Shown: positions 1 to 5,153 of the stretch, piece after piece
Numbering within the stretch: the stretch's first letter is position 1
Layout: every line of letters starts with the position of its first letter
Notes under the pieces: generated by a model
What the model was told of the DNA's origin: nothing
What the model saw: the letters and a program-made list of their open reading frames with translations, nothing else
Databases searched by the model: none
Translations under genes and position numbers: made by a program
DNA from: Candidatus Bathyarchaeota archaeon
GTDB lineage: Archaea > Thermoproteota > Bathyarchaeia > 40CM-2-53-6 > FEN-987
Length of the DNA: 6,049 nt
Direction of reading: 5' to 3'
NCBI GenBank assembly: GCA_003152955.1
Contig: PMBQ01000359.1
Location: 1 to 6,049, forward strand

Positions 1-893
1 ACACGTGCTTTCGTTCCCGTAAAGACGGGTGAAAGATCAACGAACTTTCTCTCTAATGAGTCAGGTTTGACTTCCCTTCGGATCAGCTCATCCTTTATCT
101 CAAGCAGAGCCTGCTGGCGAGCAACTTCTAACTCAACAGCTTTGCCGACGAGGTCTAGTTCTTGAACCCCCTTTATCTCTACAAGGGCTCCGTTTGGGAT
201 CGAGATGTTCAAGTCCTGTCGGATACTACCGAGTCCGCGTTTTACTTTCCTAGTGGCTCTTAGAATTGTGCCGATCGCAAGCGCGACCTCTTCCGCTTCG
301 GTTGGAGACTCGATAACTGGTCCCGTAGTGACTTCAATTAGAGGCACCCCGAGACGATCTATCCTGAAACCTGCGATCTGAGGAGTCTGACTTGTCTTGC
401 GTGCAGCATCTTCTTCAAGTGAGATTTGCTGAATCGGCACATCCTTCTCTCCAACCTTCAACAGCCCATCGAGTGCCACAATCGAAGTTCGCTGGAAACC
501 CGTTGTGTTAGAACCGTCAATGACCACTTTGCGCATTACGTGAACCTCGTCGACCGGTTTTGCATTCACGAGCAATGCCGCGGTCAGACATATCTCGACC
601 GCTTCAGCATTCAACGTACCCGGTGGCTCCTCATCCATCTCCACCAAGCAAGAGGTTTGGCGGTCTGATTCGTAGAGGATACTCTTGCCTCGGTGAAATT
701 CGAACAGCGCGGCTTGATCAACTTGGCCAAGTTCGCTCTGTGTCGGTCGAAGTCGCCGCAGGAACTTCTCCTCGGGCTCTGATTCAGCGAAATCGGTTGG
801 GCATGAGCAGAAGAGTTTGTGTTCTGTCTCGAGCTGTCGATGAATCTCCAACCCTACCTTAATCTTGGTCGTTCGTCCCTCTTGGCTGCTCAT
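1..893 (-). CDS. gatE: GatE, Glu-tRNA(Gln) amidotransferase subunit E (C-terminal half outside the window)
   Basis: GatE is the kinase/transamidase subunit of archaeal GatDE. It phosphorylates the glutamate on misacylated Glu-tRNA(Gln), then uses ammonia from GatD to form Gln-tRNA(Gln) in the cytoplasm. Reading the complement from the ATG at 893 gives 297 uninterrupted codons to the window edge. Family landmarks seen: GLEIHRQL (residues 14-21), a Cys pair FCSC (28-31), MRKVVIDGSNTTGFQRTS (120-137), EEDAA (160-164) and RQDLNISI (225-232), all of the GatB/GatE catalytic cradle. Family members are about 600 residues or more, so the later cradle, the GatE-specific insertion and the helical/YqeY-like tail lie to the left. 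The start is set by the ATGA overlap with the gatD stop and by a GGAGGCG ribosome binding site inside the gatD tail. It is GatE rather than bacterial GatB because gatD is directly upstream and no gatA or gatC is seen. Confidence 0.96.
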   Translation of the reverse strand, partial: MSSQEGRTTKIKVGLEIHRQLETEHKLFCSCPTDFAESEPEEKFLRRLRPTQSELGQVDQAALFEFHRGKSILYESDRQTSCLVEMDEEPPGTLNAEAVEICLTAALLVNAKPVDEVHVMRKVVIDGSNTTGFQRTSIVALDGLLKVGEKDVPIQQISLEEDAARKTSQTPQIAGFRIDRLGVPLIEVTTGPVIESPTEAEEVALAIGTILRATRKVKRGLGSIRQDLNISIPNGALVEIKGVQELDLVGKAVELEVARQQALLEIKDELIRREVKPDSLERKFVDLSPVFTGTKAR

Positions 894-2242
894 TCTTCCA
901 ACGCCTCCAAGGCTCGCCTCTCTGAGAATTCTCTCGCAACATTCGTGAGCATAATCTCCTTGACCTTCCTGGGATCATTCTCTTGGCCAAATGCCCACAT
1001 CATCTTAACCAGAGCAGTCTCGGGCAACATGTCGCCAAGCGGAATGACTCCAATTCGCTGTAGATCTCTCCCCGCCGAGTAGACGTCCATGTGAACCGTA
1101 CCCCAGATACACTGCGAGCACATTGCCACAACGATTCCCTCTTTGACGGCTCTTTCGAGAGCGGGAGCGAGAGTCTCACCGACATGTCCAAGGCCAGTCC
1201 CTTCCAAGACGATTCCCTTGTACCCTGATGAAGTAGCCCAGTCAATTATCCCAACTGAGATTCCGGGATGGAATTTTATGAGAGCCACATTCGGATCGAA
1301 CTGGAATCGCGGATTCCAGTTTGGTTGCTCTTGCCTTCTGACGTAGTTGTCTATGTTGAGTTGAAGCGAGCGATGCACAAGATCATAGTACCCGATTGGT
1401 GGGGTGTTGACGCTCCTAAAAGCGTCTCTTCTACTAGTGTGGCATTTTCGCACTTTGGTTCCTCTGTGGACGGCGATTTTCTCATCTGAAACCCAGTCAT
1501 GCATAGCGACCACAACTTCAGCGAAAGGAGCCTGCCCCGCAATCGAGGTGGACGCGAACAGGTTTGTTGCCGCGTCGGAGCTGGGTCGATCTGACGAACG
1601 CTGTGAGCCTACCAAGACCACGGGTACCGGTAGGCCGCTGAGAGCGAAACTCAAGGCGGCCGCCGTGTAGCCTAGAGTGTCAGTTCCATGGGCTATTACG
1701 ACACCATCGGCTCCTTTACGCACCTGTTCCACTACAGATTCCGCGATCTTGGACCAGATCTGTGGTCCGATGTTCTCGCTGAAGACACCGAAGAGAATCT
1801 TGGCATCAATCTCAGCGATTTCAGCTAGCTCAGGTACGACGCTGTAGAGGTCTTCAGCATCCAAGGCTGGCTTAACGGCGCCTGTTCTGTAGTCGACCTT
1901 GCTGGCGATCGTTCCGCCCGTGCTTATGATTGACACCTTGGGAAGGCCGGTGTTTCGAGTGGGCAATGAGGGGCGCGTGAAATGTGGCTCCGCACCTTTT
2001 CCTAAGAGAGTGATCTTGCTCGAAGAGTCTATTCGTACGCCCACATTGTATCCGGTCTTGAGTTTGACAACCACATAATCGTCCCGTTCGCTATGGAAAC
2101 GCGGCATTAGAAGGCCCTCCACAACTTCCTGTCCCGTAGCGCGCGTGATTCCAAGATTAATACGATCGCCAATCTGTGCGCCCGCTTTCTTCAGGAGGTC
2201 TTGTGCGAGACCAAAGTAACCTGAGAGATCTTCCTTTGACAA
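890..2242 (-). CDS. gatD: GatD, asparaginase-like subunit D of Glu-tRNA(Gln) amidotransferase
   Basis: GatD hydrolyses a free amide donor and channels the ammonia to GatE. The 450-residue product is near the usual family length (about 435). Residues 1 to about 90 form the N-terminal beta-barrel-type region specific to GatD, and about 100-440 the L-asparaginase type I fold. Catalytic asparaginase residues are present: STGGTI at 107-112 (nucleophile-type Thr111), HGTDT at 185-189 (Thr187, Asp188) and a lysine in KCHTSRRDAFRSVN (Lys266 by alignment with bacterial asparaginases). The N-terminal domain argues against a plain asparaginase, as does the 4-base overlap with gatE. The start is TTG, not ATG: GGGGAG sits 6 bases before it. 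An upstream CTTAAG (2284-2289) is a weak TATA candidate, so a separate promoter from elp3 is possible but unproven. Confidence 0.97.
   Translation of the reverse strand: MSKEDLSGYFGLAQDLLKKAGAQIGDRINLGITRATGQEVVEGLLMPRFHSERDDYVVVKLKTGYNVGVRIDSSSKITLLGKGAEPHFTRPSLPTRNTGLPKVSIISTGGTIASKVDYRTGAVKPALDAEDLYSVVPELAEIAEIDAKILFGVFSENIGPQIWSKIAESVVEQVRKGADGVVIAHGTDTLGYTAAALSFALSGLPVPVVLVGSQRSSDRPSSDAATNLFASTSIAGQAPFAEVVVAMHDWVSDEKIAVHRGTKVRKCHTSRRDAFRSVNTPPIGYYDLVHRSLQLNIDNYVRRQEQPNWNPRFQFDPNVALIKFHPGISVGIIDWATSSGYKGIVLEGTGLGHVGETLAPALERAVKEGIVVAMCSQCIWGTVHMDVYSAGRDLQRIGVIPLGDMLPETALVKMMWAFGQENDPRKVKEIMLTNVAREFSERRALEALEE
902..908 (-). promoter_or_regulatory. Ribosome binding site for gatE inside the gatD tail
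   Basis: The complement reads GGAGGCG, a close match to the archaeal Shine-Dalgarno consensus, followed by 8 bases and the gatE ATG at 893. It lies in the last codons of gatD, which end Ala-Leu-Glu-Ala-Leu-Glu-Glu. Together with the ATGA stop/start overlap it indicates translational coupling, fitting a fixed-ratio GatD/GatE complex. Confidence 0.7.
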
Positions 2243-2248
2243 TTCAAT

Positions 2249-2254
2249 CTCCCC
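2249..2254 (-). promoter_or_regulatory. Ribosome binding site that sets the TTG start of gatD
   Basis: The complement reads GGGGAG, then 6 bases (ATTGAA), then the TTG at 2242. No in-frame ATG or GTG is close by, so this site supports the TTG start. The 68-base elp3-gatD spacer (2243-2310) shows no clear terminator on the minus strand, so read-through from elp3 is plausible. Confidence 0.6.
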
Positions 2255-2310
2255 TAGAGTTCTTGACAGAGAAAGATGTGAGCCTTAAGACGTTACTTCT
2301 TTTTGCCAGA

Positions 2311-3912
2311 TCACTGGTTGAGTTTCTTTCCCATGTAGGGACCGACGTATTCGTACCCTGAGCCTTTGTAGTAGGGCTTTGTGCCAATGGCGCTGAGCAC
2401 TAGGATCCTGCGGGCGCCATGTTTCGTGGCTTGTGACTCTGCTTCCTCGAGGAGTTCTCGCCCGAACCCGGAATGCTGCCAAGCGTCACGGTATCTCCGA
2501 CCGATTGGCACCTCGCTTCCGTATACGTGCAGCTCGCGAATGATCGCCGTCGAGCAATCAATCTCAGTTCGATGTGCTCTTGATGAAGGAAGTCTCAAAC
2601 GCAAGTAGCCAATTAGAACGTCTGCCTCCGGATCCTCGGCTGAAATGAAGAACTCGTGCCCTTCTGAAGCTTCGTATTCTTGAACCATCGTGTGAATGCG
2701 CTCCGGGTTAACCACAATCTTCTCCTTCAAAGCCCGATGCCCGACTTCGCGACAGCGAATGCATCGACAGCTCCTCCCTCTCTCGTGCAGCTTTCTGAGC
2801 GCAAGCTCGCGCAAGTTGCCATTCTTGACGCCTGCTTCGATGAGCCGAACTGGGAATTCCCGGTGCACTCGCATTATTCGCATCCAAGGCGGGATGATTT
2901 CTTTGACCTGCGCGACTAGTTCTGCTGCCTGTTCTGTACCAAGCGGTTCGTACAGTCCCTTTTTCCACCACTCATACAGAACGGTGCCCTCCATCACTAG
3001 GCATGGATAGATTTTCAACATATCAGGGCGAAAACGAGGATCCTCAAAGAGGACTCTGAATGATTCAAGATCCTTCTGAAAGTCGGATCCAGGAAGGCCG
3101 GGCATCATGTGTGCAACGATCTTCAGCCCAGCGTCTTTGCTCACTTGAAATGCCTCAACTACGTCGCTTACGGTGTGGCCGCGATTGGTGAGCGCGTAAA
3201 CGCTGTCATCGATCACTTGTACGCCAATTTCCACGCGCGTTACTCCAAACTCTAGCATTTGATCAACATGTGGCTGTTTGCACCAATCGGGTTTCGTCTC
3301 AATTGTCAACCCGACATTTCGAACTTCGCTGACCTCAGCCCTTCTTTTCGCCTCGTCTAGGGTAACTGAATCAACGCGATTGATTGCACCCAGGCACTGT
3401 TTGACGAATTGTTCTTGGTATTCTAGAGGGGCTGCGAGGAACGTGCCACCCTGTATGACGATCTCTACCTTCGAGGGTTCATGGCCAATCGCTACCAGCT
3501 GGTTCAGTCTACTCGTAATTTGTTTGAATGGGTCGTAATCGAACTGCCTTCCTCTCATGGCTGATGGTTCACCGGAGGTGTAGCTCATGGGGAACCCTTT
3601 CTCTACGGGGCAGAACACGCAGCGGCCGTGTGGACATCCGCGTGGAGAACTCATTACCCCGATGACGTTCACGCCGGAAATGCTGCGGACCTTCTTGAGT
3701 CGCAGGGTCGGGGCAATCGACTCTCTGACTCCGGTGGGCAGGACGCTCAGAATGTCCGAGTTTCTGGGCATCCAGCTGAGTTGATGTTTCCGACAGAACT
3801 CGAGCTTCAATCTGTTAATACTATCAGAGTCTGCTACACCGAGTTCGCAGATCTGTGAAGCTAGTTCGGAGAGGAGCGAAGCTTCAATCGGATGTTCAGA
3901 ATTCAAGGTCAT
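2311..3912 (-). CDS. elp3: Elp3, radical SAM / acetyltransferase tRNA U34 modification enzyme
   Basis: Elp3 uses S-adenosylmethionine and acetyl-CoA to begin carboxymethyl-type modification at C5 of wobble U34 in tRNAs; archaeal forms act without the other Elongator subunits. From the ATG at 3912 the product is 533 residues, a normal family length. The radical SAM cluster motif is GCPHGRCVFC (Cys93, Cys98, Cys101). Also seen are IVIQGGTF (151-158), VEIGVQ (227-232) and a Cys-rich segment CRCIRC (382-387) that with Cys304 fits the zinc site. A GNAT-type acetyltransferase domain fills about 420-533, with an acetyl-CoA loop QHSGFGRELL (479-488) and the family's closing GPYM motif. The frame stays open 183 bases further, into lsm, but those residues look unlike Elp3. 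No good ribosome binding site precedes 3912, so the exact start is less sure. One oddity: the Pro-Gly-Gly that usually follows the cluster is replaced by Pro-Val-Glu-Lys. Confidence 0.95.
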   Translation of the reverse strand: MTLNSEHPIEASLLSELASQICELGVADSDSINRLKLEFCRKHQLSWMPRNSDILSVLPTGVRESIAPTLRLKKVRSISGVNVIGVMSSPRGCPHGRCVFCPVEKGFPMSYTSGEPSAMRGRQFDYDPFKQITSRLNQLVAIGHEPSKVEIVIQGGTFLAAPLEYQEQFVKQCLGAINRVDSVTLDEAKRRAEVSEVRNVGLTIETKPDWCKQPHVDQMLEFGVTRVEIGVQVIDDSVYALTNRGHTVSDVVEAFQVSKDAGLKIVAHMMPGLPGSDFQKDLESFRVLFEDPRFRPDMLKIYPCLVMEGTVLYEWWKKGLYEPLGTEQAAELVAQVKEIIPPWMRIMRVHREFPVRLIEAGVKNGNLRELALRKLHERGRSCRCIRCREVGHRALKEKIVVNPERIHTMVQEYEASEGHEFFISAEDPEADVLIGYLRLRLPSSRAHRTEIDCSTAIIRELHVYGSEVPIGRRYRDAWQHSGFGRELLEEAESQATKHGARRILVLSAIGTKPYYKGSGYEYVGPYMGKKLNQ

Positions 3913-3954
3913 CGATACCGACACTTGAGAATCGCTTGCGGCAGCGCCGAGGCC

Positions 3955-3969
3955 CTCTCTACGTGAGAG
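3955..3969 (-). other. Small perfect inverted repeat in the lsm-elp3 spacer
   Basis: On the minus strand CTCTC, a 5-base loop (ACGTA) and GAGAG form a 5-bp perfect hairpin. The right arm runs into GAGAGGG, a Shine-Dalgarno-like string, yet no ATG, GTG or TTG follows at usable distance; the elp3 ATG is about 40 bases on. The hairpin is short and could be chance. It is recorded because the 67-base spacer is otherwise unexplained and elp3 lacks an obvious ribosome binding site. Confidence 0.3.
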
Positions 3970-3979
3970 CACGTGACAA

Positions 3980-4249
3980 TTAGGCCTGTTGTCTGCCTGA
4001 CTCAACTGCGATATAGAGAATATTGCTTCCGCGGAGGATAATATTACCGTAGTTCGCAGTAGCTGTATCGCCTCTGAATTCGGTGGCGCCCTCAAGGATT
4101 ATGTTCATGTGGCTATCCGCGTCAATCATTCGGCCATGATATTCGACGTCATTCTTGAGACGAATCATAACCTCGGCATTTAGCTTCTTCACTAGTAGGT
4201 TGAGCGGTTTTCTCGAGGGCTCCAAGTCAATCACTGGAATACTGCGCAC
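3980..4249 (-). CDS. Sm-like archaeal RNA-binding protein (LSm/SmAP)
   Basis: The 89-residue product has the size and both motifs of the Sm fold. Sm1 spans about residues 16-52 and includes the loop DADSHMN (43-49), where His47 and Asn49 match the uridine-binding residues of archaeal Sm rings. Sm2 is YGNIILRGSNILYI (67-80), with the Arg-Gly-Ser-Asn turn at 73-76. Such proteins form six- or seven-membered rings that bind U-rich RNA; their targets in archaea are poorly defined, so no specific role is assigned. The start codon is GTG at 4249, with a modest AGGA at 4256-4259 six bases upstream. An AT-rich TTATTTAG on the minus strand lies too close to the start for a normal TATA box. The 46-base gap to nucS suggests co-transcription. 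Confidence 0.95.
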   Translation of the reverse strand: MRSIPVIDLEPSRKPLNLLVKKLNAEVMIRLKNDVEYHGRMIDADSHMNIILEGATEFRGDTATANYGNIILRGSNILYIAVESGRQQA

Positions 4250-4295
4250 GTTCTTTCCTTACGCTAAATAAGCTTGCGCCCAGCTAGTCATAACC

Positions 4296-5069
4296 TCAGT
4301 TCAAGAATTGGCTGAGCTTCATATCTCGACGGCTCTTGAGAATGGTGAAACACTTCTCCGGCGCGAGTCTTACAAACTCCAATTTCAGGCTGCTGAGAAG
4401 TGGTTGGGCGCTTTTGCGTAGATCGGGAGCGACCACGATTCCCCTCAGGGGTTTGTTCACCTTCTTGCGCAACGTGTCAAGATATCGCTCAAGTTGCATG
4501 ACCGCATCCTTTGTCGCTGGATTCCTCTTCAACTCAATGACCACCAGGTTTCCATTCCTATCCTCGGCGTAGATGTCCGTGAATCCAGCGTTCCGCAAAC
4601 TCTTCTCCTCCTCGAGCGGTTTCAATCCATGCTCCACAAGGTCTGGAGCGATCAAGATTGCTTGCTTCATCTGTTCCTCCGTAACATGCAGTGCGAACTC
4701 ACCAGAGTCAGCAAGGTCTCCCGTTGCGACTAGTGTGATCTCTTGAAATCCTATTGAAACGGTCTCCTTCGGCTGGGGGCGAGATGCGATTATTGTTAAT
4801 TCTCCCGTTTCCAGATGCGAGACTCTCATCATGCATTTCGGCGGTTGCCAGTTTACCGGTTCATAACCGTAGGGTCGATGAACTAGAACTGATCCATCTT
4901 GTTTGACGATTGTTATGCGTTCACCCCAACTGAGGGTTGATGATGCCCGGCCCTCATAGTCGACTCTGCATTTGCCGATCACAAGCACGAAGCTCCTTGA
5001 CCTGAATGCCTTCTCGAGTATTGCGGCCGCTTCATCAATGGCCGGATTGATTTTCATCGATAGAGTCAT
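4296..5069 (-). CDS. nucS: NucS/EndoMS, mismatch-specific double-strand DNA endonuclease
   Basis: NucS/EndoMS cuts both strands around mismatched bases and is the non-canonical mismatch repair nuclease of many archaea and actinobacteria; archaeal forms interact with PCNA. From the ATG at 5069 the product is 257 residues, the usual length. The N-terminal domain (about 1-115) has Tyr-Glu-Gly-Arg (38-41) and the aromatic/proline stretch PVNWQPP (71-77), which fits the DNA-binding and dimer region. The C-terminal RecB-like nuclease carries GFTDIYAEDRNGNLVVIELK (162-181), with catalytic Asp165, Glu179 and Lys181, plus QLERYL (192-197). These numbers agree with those I recall for Thermococcus kodakarensis EndoMS. 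The tail MKLSQFLN could be a degenerate PCNA-interacting peptide. A TTG directly before the ATG (5072) is an alternative start, but GAGAGGG is spaced better for the ATG (7 bases against 4). Confidence 0.96.
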   Translation of the reverse strand: MTLSMKINPAIDEAAAILEKAFRSRSFVLVIGKCRVDYEGRASSTLSWGERITIVKQDGSVLVHRPYGYEPVNWQPPKCMMRVSHLETGELTIIASRPQPKETVSIGFQEITLVATGDLADSGEFALHVTEEQMKQAILIAPDLVEHGLKPLEEEKSLRNAGFTDIYAEDRNGNLVVIELKRNPATKDAVMQLERYLDTLRKKVNKPLRGIVVAPDLRKSAQPLLSSLKLEFVRLAPEKCFTILKSRRDMKLSQFLN

Positions 5070-5110
5070 CAACAGGCCCTCTCGGCTGGGTTCACCTTGC
5101 GTAGTTTCAT
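5069..5110 (-). CDS. Possible 13-codon upstream ORF overlapping the nucS start
   Basis: An ATG at 5110 opens a reading frame encoding MKLRKVNPAERAC, whose TGA shares its last base with the nucS ATG (TGATG). A good Shine-Dalgarno string, GGAGAGAG (5115-5122), lies just upstream, with GGAG 8 bases from the ATG. The layout resembles a leader peptide coupled to nucS, and the nucS ribosome binding site falls within its codons. No similarity to a known leader is recognised. If transcription starts near 5100, as expected from the ATATAT at 5124-5129, this ORF would not be in the mRNA, so it may be chance. Confidence 0.25.
   Translation of the reverse strand: MKLRKVNPAERAC
5077..5083 (-). promoter_or_regulatory. 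Ribosome binding site of nucS
   Basis: The complement reads GAGAGGG, ending 7 bases before the ATG at 5069 and only 4 before the TTG at 5072. This favours the ATG start. The same ten bases, GAGAGGGCCT, occur in the lsm-elp3 spacer at 3950-3959. Confidence 0.55.
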
Positions 5111-5123
5111 TCTACTCTCTCCA

Positions 5124-5129
5124 ATATAT
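5124..5129. promoter_or_regulatory. Candidate TATA element between the divergent nucS and radA genes
   Basis: ATATAT is the only TATA-like string in the 84-base divergent gap and is symmetric, so it could serve either direction. For nucS it predicts a transcription start near 5100 and a leader of about 30 bases that includes GAGAGGG. For radA it predicts a start near 5150-5153, right at the GTG, giving an almost leaderless transcript. Neither flank has a convincing purine-rich TFB recognition element. Assigned by inference only. Confidence 0.35.
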
Positions 5130-5143
5130 CGGGGCAGAACGGT

Positions 5144-5148
5144 AGGAG
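5144..5148 (+). promoter_or_regulatory. Ribosome binding site that sets the GTG start of radA
   Basis: AGGAG lies 5 bases before the in-frame GTG at 5154, which supports that start. The in-frame ATG at 5181 has no comparable site in front of it, although it would remove nine residues that are not typical of RadA. Confidence 0.5.
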
Positions 5149-5153
5149 ATGTA

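Noticed and set aside
426..1082. Three overlapping plus-strand frames antisense to gatE and the gatD end
   Set aside because: They are low-information translations of the opposite strand of strongly conserved GatDE coding sequence.
3913..4095. N-terminal extension of Elp3 of 61 residues reaching into lsm
   Set aside because: The extra residues have no Elp3 character and overlap the well-supported lsm coding region in another frame. The ATG at 3912 gives a normal-length Elp3.
4263..4273. AT-rich TTATTTAG upstream of lsm as a TATA box
   Set aside because: Its centre is under 25 bases from the GTG, so the transcript would begin inside the gene. Co-transcription with nucS explains lsm expression better.
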